From positions 1-7,329 of the forward strand of contig DQBD01000041.1 in assembly GCA_003526065.1 (NCBI GenBank): a stretch of 7,329 nt of DNA, in the 5' to 3' direction. This DNA comes from Gammaproteobacteria bacterium. Lineage in GTDB: Bacteria; Pseudomonadota; Gammaproteobacteria; Immundisolibacterales; Immundisolibacteraceae. Under the pieces are notes generated by a model. The model had not been told where the DNA came from and did no database searches. It was given only the letters and a program-made list of their open reading frames with translations. Both the position numbers and the translations under genes were made by a program. Below are positions 1-5,077 of the stretch, piece after piece; within the stretch, counting starts at the first letter, position 1; every line of letters starts with the position of its first letter.

Positions 1-122
1 GCGTTGGAGCGGCCGGCGAAAGCCACTTCCGCGCCGTCGTCCGGCGGCAGATGGTCGAGGGCGGTGGCGGCACGCCAGAAACGCGCCGCGCGCAGGGGGT
101 TGGGTTCGTCGGCTGTGGTCAT
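1..122 (-). CDS. engB: EngB/YihA ribosome-biogenesis GTPase, N-terminal fragment
   Basis: This is the first 40 codons of a gene that runs off the left edge of the window. Reading the minus strand from the ATG at 122-120 gives a short variable N-terminus followed by the residues EVAFAGRSN, with Ala next at the edge. That is the beginning of the G1/P-loop (AFAGRSNAGKSS) characteristic of EngB (YihA/YsxC), the essential GTPase that acts in late assembly of the 50S ribosomal subunit. The remaining G2-G5 motifs lie outside the window. The ribosome-binding site is weak (CCCTCC just upstream), so the exact start is less certain than the identity. Support also comes from position: in Pseudomonas and many other Gammaproteobacteria engB is divergent from the cytochrome c4 / dsbA pair, exactly as here. 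The call rests on a short segment plus this synteny. Confidence 0.85.
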   Translation of the reverse strand, partial: MTTADEPNPLRAARFWRAATALDHLPPDDGAEVAFAGRSN

Positions 123-172
123 GGTGGAGGGTCGTTGAGGACGAAGCGGCGGCCGCAGGTCGCGCTGCACCC

Positions 173-188
173 GGCACCCCGGGGCGCC
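173..188. repeat. 16-bp near-palindrome in the engB / cytochrome c4 intergenic region
   Basis: GGCACCCCGGGGCGCC is an inverted repeat with one mismatched pair (176/185) around a perfect CCCCGGGG core. It lies about 35 bp upstream of the promoter-like element for cytochrome c4. It could be a protein-binding site, but GC-rich palindromes arise readily by chance in DNA of this composition, so this is a description rather than a functional call. Confidence 0.3.
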
Positions 189-222
189 AGGCGGGAAGCA
201 ACCCGAAGCGGCGCCCAGATAC

Positions 223-231
223 TGCTAGAAT
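223..231 (+). promoter_or_regulatory. Candidate extended -10 promoter element for cytochrome c4 / dsbA
   Basis: TGCTAGAAT combines a TGN extension with a -10-like hexamer, TAGAAT, that matches TATAAT at five of six bases. No good -35 hexamer is seen 16-18 bp upstream, which extended -10 promoters can tolerate. It stands out as one of the few AT-rich patches in the 287-bp divergent region. Transcription starting around 238 would give a leader of about 170 nt before the cytochrome start at 410. The element is read directly from sequence; its use as a promoter is inference. Confidence 0.4.
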
Positions 232-298
232 ACCGCGCCGTTTGGCCACGCCCCTGCTGGAGCCTGGCCGCTTCAAGCGCGCGCGGTCGCCCGAAGCG

Positions 299-341
299 CG
301 TGACCGAATACTCGCGTGCAGCGTCCGACACACCGGTCACG
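299..341 (+). repeat. 8-bp inverted repeat in the presumed 5' leader of cytochrome c4
   Basis: CGTGACCG (299-306) and CGGTCACG (334-341) are perfect reverse complements separated by 27 nt. They lie between the candidate promoter and the cytochrome c4 start. They could form the base of a leader hairpin or be two half-sites of an operator. No known riboswitch or regulator motif is recognised, and chance occurrence is possible. Confidence 0.3.
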
Positions 342-397
342 GCCGGCCGCTCACGCTCATGAAATCTTTGATCAATCCGAACAAACCGACAGTCAAC

Positions 398-402
398 GGG
401 AG
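398..402 (+). promoter_or_regulatory. Ribosome-binding site that fixes the cytochrome c4 start
   Basis: GGGAG ends 7 nt before the ATG at 410. The open frame extends upstream to an ATG at 242, but that one has no Shine-Dalgarno and would bury the signal peptide inside the protein. This site therefore decides the start in favour of 410. Confidence 0.75.
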
Positions 403-409
403 TCTGCAG

Positions 410-1015
410 ATGCGAGGCTGCAAGTGGATCGTGGTGGCCGCCGTGCTCATGGCGGCAGGCAGCGTACAGGCAGCGGGAGACGCCACGGCCGGGAAACAGA
501 AGTCAGCCCCCTGCGTGGCCTGCCACGGCACGGACGGCAATGCCACAGTCGGCCTGTATGCCAACATCGCCGGGCAACCCGCCAGCTACCTGGAAACCCA
601 GCTGAAGGCCCTGCGTGACGGCGAGCGCGTCGACCCGGTGATGTCGCCCATGGCCGCCGGCCTGAGCGACCAGGACATCGCCGACCTGGCGGCCTACTTC
701 TCCAGCCAGCAGATCAAGCACGGCAGCGTGCCCGAGGACGCAGTGGAGCCGGGCGCCCTGATGTACCGGGCCGGCAATGCGGAAACCGGCGTGCCGGCCT
801 GCATGGCCTGCCATGGCCCACAGGGCCTGGGCAACGATCCGGCCGGCTGGCCGGCACTGGGCGGCCAGCACCCCGAGTACGTCGCAAAACAGCTGGAGCT
901 CTACGCCAGCGGCGAGCGCAACACTGACCTCAACGGCATCATGCGTGACATCGCCGCCCGCATGAGCGACGCTGAAATCGACGCCGTTTCCAAGTACGTC
1001 TACGGCCTGCACTGA
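410..1015 (+). CDS. Cytochrome c4, periplasmic diheme electron carrier
   Basis: This 201-residue protein is a diheme c-type cytochrome that shuttles electrons from the bc1 complex to terminal oxidases (cbb3 type in many proteobacteria) in the periplasm. It starts with a Sec signal peptide (basic MRGCK, hydrophobic stretch to about residue 19, likely cleavage after VQA at 21). Two tandem cytochrome domains follow, with heme-binding CVACH at 35-39 and CMACH at 131-135. Candidate distal methionine ligands are Met78 or Met81 for heme 1 and Met178 (in NGIMRDIA) for heme 2. The paired patterns AGQ..Y...QL (54-65) and GGQH..YVAKQL (151-162) and the C-terminal YVYGLH are typical of cytochrome c4. Length fits the mature family size of about 180-190 residues. 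It lies 19 bp upstream of dsbA and is probably co-transcribed with it. The cysteine at position 4 is not part of a lipobox. Family identity is firm; the redox partner is inferred from the family. Confidence 0.95.
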   Translation: MRGCKWIVVAAVLMAAGSVQAAGDATAGKQKSAPCVACHGTDGNATVGLYANIAGQPASYLETQLKALRDGERVDPVMSPMAAGLSDQDIADLAAYFSSQQIKHGSVPEDAVEPGALMYRAGNAETGVPACMACHGPQGLGNDPAGWPALGGQHPEYVAKQLELYASGERNTDLNGIMRDIAARMSDAEIDAVSKYVYGLH

Positions 1016-1034
1016 TCCCCGGAGGCTGACCGCC

Positions 1035-1646
1035 ATGCGTCTGACCGCGTTGACCGGCCTGTTCGCCCTGCTGCTGACCACCCTGGCGGCCCACGCCGAG
1101 CCGTGGGTGGAGCTGGCAACCCCGCAGCCGACACGTGATCCGGCCAAGGTAGAGGTCATCGAGTTCTTCTGGTACGGCTGCCCGCACTGCTACGAGGTCG
1201 AGCCGCGCGTGGCCGCCTGGCATGCCCGTCAGCCCGAGCAGGTCGAGTTCACCCGCGTGCCGGCGGTATTCAACGCCCGCTGGGCGGTGCTGGCCCGTGC
1301 CTACTATGCGATGCAGCAACTCGGCCTCGGTGAGGACGCGCATCGCGCGCTGTTCGACGCCATCCACCGCGAGCGGCGCAACCTCAATGACGAAACGAGC
1401 CTGACCGAGTTCTTTGCCGCACGCGGCGTGTCCGAGCAGGCGTTCCGTGACGCGTTCAACTCCTTCGACGTCGACCGCAAGGTCCGACAGGCCAACCAGA
1501 TGACCCGTGACTACGCCCTTGAAGGTGTGCCGACCTTCATCGTCGAAGGCACCCACCGCGTCGACGGCACCAGTGCCGGCAGCGAGGACAACATGCTCGA
1601 CGCCCTGGACCGGCTGGTCACGCAGGCCCTCAAGACCAAGGGCTGA
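1035..1646 (+). CDS. dsbA: Thiol:disulfide interchange protein DsbA
   Basis: This 203-residue periplasmic oxidoreductase introduces disulfide bonds into secreted proteins and is reoxidised by membrane DsbB. The signal peptide is residues 1-21 (cleavage after AHA). The thioredoxin fold carries the DsbA-type active site FFWYGCPHC, with Cys49 and Cys52 flanking Pro-His. The cis-proline loop is GVPT at 164-167 (Pro166), and the alpha-helical insert lies between. Val before the cis-proline is the usual DsbA residue. Length matches the family. The start is set by GGAGG at 1021-1025, 9 nt before the ATG. With a 19-bp gap from cytochrome c4 it is very likely in the same transcript, an arrangement conserved in Pseudomonas and relatives. 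No other dsb gene is in the window. The gene ends 66 bp before the convergent alcohol dehydrogenase. Confidence 0.96.
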   Translation: MRLTALTGLFALLLTTLAAHAEPWVELATPQPTRDPAKVEVIEFFWYGCPHCYEVEPRVAAWHARQPEQVEFTRVPAVFNARWAVLARAYYAMQQLGLGEDAHRALFDAIHRERRNLNDETSLTEFFAARGVSEQAFRDAFNSFDVDRKVRQANQMTRDYALEGVPTFIVEGTHRVDGTSAGSEDNMLDALDRLVTQALKTKG

Positions 1647-1670
1647 TCTCGCGTACGGCACCGCCGTCCA

Positions 1671-1690
1671 CGCCACCCGGGCGGGTGGCG
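1671..1690. terminator. Perfect GC hairpin between convergent dsbA and alcohol dehydrogenase
   Basis: CGCCACCC (1671-1678), loop GGGC, GGGTGGCG (1683-1690) forms an uninterrupted 8-bp stem. A further CCGTC (1664-1668) can pair with GACGG (1696-1700) across an internal loop. It sits in the 66-bp space between the two convergent stop codons, where a bidirectional terminator is expected. There is no T-tract on either side, so it is not a canonical intrinsic terminator. It may instead stall polymerase, protect 3' ends, or work with Rho. Confidence 0.55.
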
Positions 1691-1712
1691 GCAGTGACGG
1701 TACGGGCCGATC

Positions 1713-2813
1713 CTAGGATTTGAACGGATCCACCACCGGCTTGATTTCCTCCAACCGGTGCATGCGCTCCATGGCGGTCGGTATCTCACCCAGGCCGTAG
1801 GTGCCTCCGAACAACCGCTCGAACGGGAAGTTATCCTTCTGCGCGGCCAGAAAGGCCAGCGCTTCGCGGTAGTACTCGATGCCGGCCGAGCGGATGCCGT
1901 GGACGCTGATCTGCTTCATCACGAAGGCCATGCCCGACACCTGCGCCGGCTGTGGGTCCCCGGCGCCAATGACGACGATCCGCCCCCCCATCCGGGTGAT
2001 GCCGATGGCCTCCTCAAGGGCGTGATGCGAGCCTGAGCACTCGAACACCAGATCCGCGCCGCGACCATCGGTGAGGCTGCGCACCAGCTCGGCGCGCTGT
2101 GTTGCGTCCGTCTGCCCGATGTTGCATACGGCATCGGCACCGAACGCGGTGGCCACCTCCAGCCGCCCGTCCGGCGCACCGAAGCAAATCACCCGCCTCG
2201 CACCGAAGGCGCGCGCCGCCGCCACGCCGTAGAGCCCGACCGGCCCGCTGCCCTGCACCAGCACCGTTTCCGCCGGACGGATGCCACCGGCGCGTGCCGT
2301 GGCGTGCATGATGGTGCGCAGGGCACAGCTCGCGGACGACGCCCAGTGGCTGGGCACCTCGTCCGGCACCCGCACCACATGGCAGTTCGGCAGGATGTAG
2401 GCGTACTGCGCGAAACCACCCAGCAAATGCGGTGGCCTGCCACAGTCGGCGTAGCCATACGGCGTGAAGTTGCTGCACAGGGTCGGCTGGTGCGCCACCA
2501 CGCAGTAATAGCAGCGGCCGCAGTAGGCATAGGCCCAGATTACCCGGTCGCCCCTGGCCAGCGGCGTGCCGGCCACGTCCACGTCGCGCCCGGCACCCAA
2601 CGTCTCGATGATGCCGACCATCTCGTGGCCCAGCACCGCCGGCGTCTTCGAAACCGGCTGCAGCAGCCCCATGTGCACGTGGTGATCGGTGCCACAGATC
2701 GTCGCGCGGTCGACCTTGACGAGGATGGCGCCGGGTTCCGGCTCCGGCACGTCGAACTCGCGAACCTCCAGCGGTTCCTTGTAGGCGGCGAGCACCAGGG
2801 CCTTGGCTTTCAT
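1713..2813 (-). CDS. Zinc-dependent medium-chain alcohol dehydrogenase
   Basis: This 366-residue cytoplasmic MDR-superfamily enzyme should interconvert an alcohol and an aldehyde or ketone using NAD(P). The N-terminal GroES-like domain carries the catalytic zinc set: Cys40 (ICGTDHH), His63-Glu64 (LGHEMVG) and Cys163 (SASCALRT). The structural zinc lobe is CGRCYYC plus a later Cys: Cys98, 101, 104 and 113. The Rossmann domain has GSGPVG at 188-193. At the end of the second beta strand, where horse liver alcohol dehydrogenase has Asp223, this protein has Gly212 (VICFGAPDGR), so NADP use is possible. The start at 2813 gives MKAKALVLAAY, a normal family N-terminus, and follows AGGAG at 2825-2829. 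The frame is open further upstream, but without a ribosome-binding site. It is the last gene of the minus-strand block, 161 bp after the Rieske gene, so it may be co-transcribed or have its own promoter. The substrate is unknown; a role on a product of the neighbouring oxygenases is inference. Confidence 0.9.
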   Translation of the reverse strand: MKAKALVLAAYKEPLEVREFDVPEPEPGAILVKVDRATICGTDHHVHMGLLQPVSKTPAVLGHEMVGIIETLGAGRDVDVAGTPLARGDRVIWAYAYCGRCYYCVVAHQPTLCSNFTPYGYADCGRPPHLLGGFAQYAYILPNCHVVRVPDEVPSHWASSASCALRTIMHATARAGGIRPAETVLVQGSGPVGLYGVAAARAFGARRVICFGAPDGRLEVATAFGADAVCNIGQTDATQRAELVRSLTDGRGADLVFECSGSHHALEEAIGITRMGGRIVVIGAGDPQPAQVSGMAFVMKQISVHGIRSAGIEYYREALAFLAAQKDNFPFERLFGGTYGLGEIPTAMERMHRLEEIKPVVDPFKS

Positions 2814-2974
2814 GTCAGGCTGATCTCCTGCGGTTGGCACGTTACAACGCCAGCGTCCGCGCGCAACGCCAGGCACCGCGCTTTGCGCGAAGGGCGCGCT
2901 CGGGAACGATCGAGCAAACGGCGCCGTGCAGGCGTCAGCCGCAGCGGCGCCCCACCAGAGCGCTCAGCCGCGCA
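2814..2974 (-). other. 161-bp intergenic region upstream of the alcohol dehydrogenase
   Basis: No gene is supported here. On the minus strand it separates the Rieske stop from the dehydrogenase start, a wider gap than the 32 bp between the two preceding genes. It contains a perfect 10-bp palindrome, ACGGCGCCGT (2918-2927). Two small hairpins are also visible: CGCGC/GCGCG with a 3-nt loop (2877-2889) and GCTCG/CGAGC with an 8-nt loop (2898-2915). A very weak promoter-like pair on the minus strand (TTGCGC, 16 bp, TAACGT) ends close to the ribosome-binding site. The region could hold an internal promoter or attenuating structure, but nothing here is strong. Confidence 0.3.
2825..2829 (-). promoter_or_regulatory. 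Ribosome-binding site for the alcohol dehydrogenase
   Basis: On the minus strand AGGAG lies 11 nt before the ATG at 2813. The spacing is a little long but usable. It supports the 366-residue product over a 21-residue N-terminal extension from an ATG at 2876. Confidence 0.6.
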
Positions 2975-4165
2975 TCACTCGGCCGCGCGGCTGAACCCCA
3001 TCTGCTTGCGGTACCACTCCCACCAGACGATGTTGGCGATCTCGTCGTTCTGGCCCGACTTGTAGGGGTCGGCGTCCTGGCGCACGCCCTTCAGGAAGTA
3101 GGCATTCGGCGTGCCCGCCTTCAGCGCGCCCTGAATGCGCGAGAACACGGCGGCATCTTCCAGACTCACCAGTCCGGACGGACCCAGCAGATTGGATGAC
3201 TGACGCAGACGGTGCCGCACCATTTCCTCGTCATCGTCCTCGTGACAGAAGTAGGCCCAGTGGACTTCGGTCTTGTAGGGGCCGCGCGGAATGCCGAAGC
3301 GGAAATTGAACATGTCCAGGTGCTTGGTGCCGAACGACACCAGCGACGGACACACCACATAGGAACCCTGGCTCGGGTCGACACCCCTGAACTGAACCAG
3401 GCTCGGATCCTTGAGGAAGTCGCTGTTGCGTGCCGCGGCCAGCTGCGACACCAGCGCGATGTTGCCGTTCTCGGAGATGGTGCAGTTGCCCTTGCCACCC
3501 TGCCAGTTGAGCAGCTTGAAGGCCGCATGCAGCAGCGGCGGGTGGTAGCCGTCCTGGTCGCGGTAGGTCTTCCAGTTGGCGTTGTACATGATCTTCTGGT
3601 AGCCGAGCAGCTTCAGGCGCCCGTCACCACCGAGCGACGCCCGCAGCGGTTCGGCAATTTCACCCAACTGCTCGGACAGCGGCCCGGCATCGTCGTCGAG
3701 CGTCGCGAACACCAGTCCGGCGAACACCTCGAAGCGAATCTTGCGCAGGCCGAAGTCGGCCTTGCAGAAGTCTTCCGGAAAATCATCCTCACCCGGCACG
3801 CCGCGCAGGTTGCCACCGTTGTCGAACAGCCAGCGGTGGTACGGACACTGGAACTCGGTGGCCGTCCCGCGCACCTCGGGCACCAGCATGGTGCCGCGAT
3901 GCGTACAGGCATTGTGGAATACACCCACCTGGCCGTTTTCCAGGCGGGTGATCAGGATCGGCACCTCGCCGATGTAGAAGGTCTTGTAGTCGCCGGCATT
4001 CGGCAGTTCCCCGACATGCGCCACCGGGTGCCAATGCGGCCCATAGAACAGGCGCTCCATCTCCAGCTGGTAGATCTCGGCGCTCTCGTAGAGCATCTTG
4101 GGGACGGCGTTCTGCCGGGTGGGGAAAACCACCAGGTCCTGAATGAACTGCGTATTGGCGTTCAT
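2975..4165 (-). CDS. Rieske non-heme iron oxygenase, alpha (catalytic) subunit
   Basis: This 396-residue cytoplasmic protein belongs to the ring-hydroxylating oxygenase alpha-subunit family (COG4638 type), which hydroxylates aromatic or other substrates with O2 and externally supplied electrons. The N-terminal Rieske domain has Cys87-X-His89 (CTHRG), 17 residues, then Cys107-X2-His110 (CPYHRW), ligating a [2Fe-2S] cluster. The catalytic domain has the mononuclear iron site: His208 and His213 (DGYHPPLLH) and most likely Asp337 (SLEDAAVF). Asp205 is in place of the bridging aspartate that links the Rieske centre of one subunit to the iron of its neighbour. These spacings, and even the numbers 205/208/213, coincide with naphthalene dioxygenase. 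The start is secured by GAGGAG at 4174-4179, 8 nt upstream. It follows the diiron-type gene by 32 bp and is almost certainly co-transcribed. No beta subunit, ferredoxin or reductase gene is in the window, so it is either a single-type oligomer or uses partners encoded elsewhere. The substrate cannot be deduced. Confidence 0.93.
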   Translation of the reverse strand: MNANTQFIQDLVVFPTRQNAVPKMLYESAEIYQLEMERLFYGPHWHPVAHVGELPNAGDYKTFYIGEVPILITRLENGQVGVFHNACTHRGTMLVPEVRGTATEFQCPYHRWLFDNGGNLRGVPGEDDFPEDFCKADFGLRKIRFEVFAGLVFATLDDDAGPLSEQLGEIAEPLRASLGGDGRLKLLGYQKIMYNANWKTYRDQDGYHPPLLHAAFKLLNWQGGKGNCTISENGNIALVSQLAAARNSDFLKDPSLVQFRGVDPSQGSYVVCPSLVSFGTKHLDMFNFRFGIPRGPYKTEVHWAYFCHEDDDEEMVRHRLRQSSNLLGPSGLVSLEDAAVFSRIQGALKAGTPNAYFLKGVRQDADPYKSGQNDEIANIVWWEWYRKQMGFSRAAE

Positions 4166-4197
4166 GAAGCTAGCTCCTCGACAGGTCAGCGTGTGGC

Positions 4198-4917
4198 TCA
4201 GGCGGCGGACGGAAGCTTCACGCCCATGGCATCAAGCTCGGCCGCCAGCTCCATGACTCCCTCGTAGTAGATGCGCGATGCCTCGAGCGCCGTGTCCAGC
4301 CCCGCCAACACGTCCGCCGCCAGCTCCGGCGTGGTCACGTGACGCTTGATGGGTGCCCAGACCTGCTTGCCGGCGTGCTCCAGGTCGGCCTTTTCGTGAT
4401 AGCGAAAGAAGAAAAGCTGCTCGTCGCTCAGGCCCAGATCCTTCTGCCACTTGTCGGCGCTGATGTTGGTCTCGCGGTCGATGGCCGTCAGCACGAACTC
4501 TTCCAGCGACGTGGACAACCAGCCGATGATCCAGTGCCGGTTGCGACACAGGTTCTCGGTCACCTGGTGCCAGATGTCGGTCTTGGGATTGGGCTTCGCC
4601 TGGTTCAGCTGCTCATCGGTCAGACCCAGGGTACGCGCCATCTCGAACAGGATCTTGGTATGCGGCGCCTTCAGGTTCTCGTCGTACACCAGCTCCTCGA
4701 GCATCTGGCCGATGGTCTTGCGCACCACGGCCTGATCAGGACAGCGGCTCATCCACGCCGGCCGGTAGCTGGCACTGAATTGGCGATTGCGGATGGAATG
4801 TTGGATCATCCATGCCTGTGCCATGCCGACCGTCAGCGTTCCGGTCAACCACGGCCAGGTGTTGGCCGATTCCACACAGCGCTCGGCAATGCGGTCGACG
4901 ATGTCCTGCTGATTCAT
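4198..4917 (-). CDS. Heme-oxygenase-like (TenA/PqqC/CADD-fold) protein, putative diiron oxidase
   Basis: This 239-residue, mostly helical, soluble protein resembles the TenA/PqqC/heme-oxygenase-like superfamily. Some members bind two irons and oxidise small substrates (UndA fatty-acid decarboxylase, SznF N-oxygenase, CADD); others, such as TenA and PqqC, lack metal. The visible ligand pattern favours the metal-binding branch. A late helix carries His174-X3-Asp178-X2-His181 (RYHEKADLEH), the spacing of the CADD iron ligands. An earlier helix has Asp79/Glu80 followed by His86 (VYDENLKAPH), close to the Glu-X6-His pair. Glu139 or Glu140 (SLEEFV) may be the middle carboxylate. The TenA active-site cysteine is not evident. 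The start is fixed by GAGGAG at 4926-4931, 8 nt upstream. It is the promoter-proximal gene of the minus-strand block, with the Rieske gene 32 bp downstream. The fold assignment is fairly sure; diiron chemistry is inferred from motif spacing and the substrate is unknown. A PqqC-like cofactor-independent oxidase is the main alternative. Confidence 0.75.
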   Translation of the reverse strand: MNQQDIVDRIAERCVESANTWPWLTGTLTVGMAQAWMIQHSIRNRQFSASYRPAWMSRCPDQAVVRKTIGQMLEELVYDENLKAPHTKILFEMARTLGLTDEQLNQAKPNPKTDIWHQVTENLCRNRHWIIGWLSTSLEEFVLTAIDRETNISADKWQKDLGLSDEQLFFFRYHEKADLEHAGKQVWAPIKRHVTTPELAADVLAGLDTALEASRIYYEGVMELAAELDAMGVKLPSAA

Positions 4918-5077
4918 GTGTGTTTCTCCTCGTGAGACGACGCGTGGACGTCAACCGTGACGGGTGGTTGAATACCCTCCCCTTCATGGAACGTTCGGTC
5001 AGCTGGCATGGTCCCCCTGCCGCCGCATCGAAGTCAAGAAACGCGGCGCAGGCCGCCCCAGTCTAAGGAGAAGACGT
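4918..5077. promoter_or_regulatory. Divergent intergenic region controlling the oxidative cluster
   Basis: These 160 bp separate the start codons of the diiron-type gene (minus) and the luciferase-like monooxygenase (plus), so promoters for both directions should lie here. An 8-bp perfect palindrome, GAACGTTC (4989-4996), lies near the middle and is the best candidate operator core. GACGTC (4949-4954) is a shorter one. No convincing -35/-10 pair is visible on either strand, and a TGGCATG element near 5005 does not have sigma-54 spacing. Shared regulation of the two arms is an inference from the layout. Confidence 0.5.
5065..5070 (+). promoter_or_regulatory. Strong ribosome-binding site fixing the monooxygenase start
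   Basis: AAGGAG ends 7 nt before the ATG at 5078. The frame is open back to an ATG at 4964, but the extra 38 residues are basic and low-complexity and precede the normal family N-terminus MKFGLFYEM. This site decides for 5078. Confidence 0.85.

Noticed and set aside
368..375. TTGATCAA as an FNR/ANR box upstream of cytochrome c4
   Set aside because: The known box is TTGAT-N4-ATCAA. Here the half-sites are fused without the 4-bp spacer, and no second half-site is at the right distance.
242..409. Upstream extension of cytochrome c4 to an ATG at 242
   Set aside because: The signal peptide and GGGAG site place the start at 410. The extension is Arg/Ser/Pro-rich with no ribosome-binding site.
503..1676. 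Long minus-strand frames opposite cytochrome c4 and dsbA
   Set aside because: They are shadows of two firmly identified genes and have no motif or plausible ribosome-binding site.
2304..3065. 253-codon plus-strand frame over the 5' half of the dehydrogenase and the following gap
   Set aside because: Most of it is antisense to the dehydrogenase and Rieske genes. The part in the gap (2814-2974) does not resemble a protein.
3212..4267. 351-codon open frame on the plus strand opposite the Rieske gene
   Set aside because: It is antisense to a gene with complete catalytic motifs, shows no recognisable domain, and has the skewed composition typical of shadow frames in GC-rich DNA.
5004..5024. TGGCATG followed by CTGC as a sigma-54 promoter for the monooxygenase
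   Set aside because: The GG and GC elements are 12 bp apart rather than 10, so the -24/-12 geometry is wrong.
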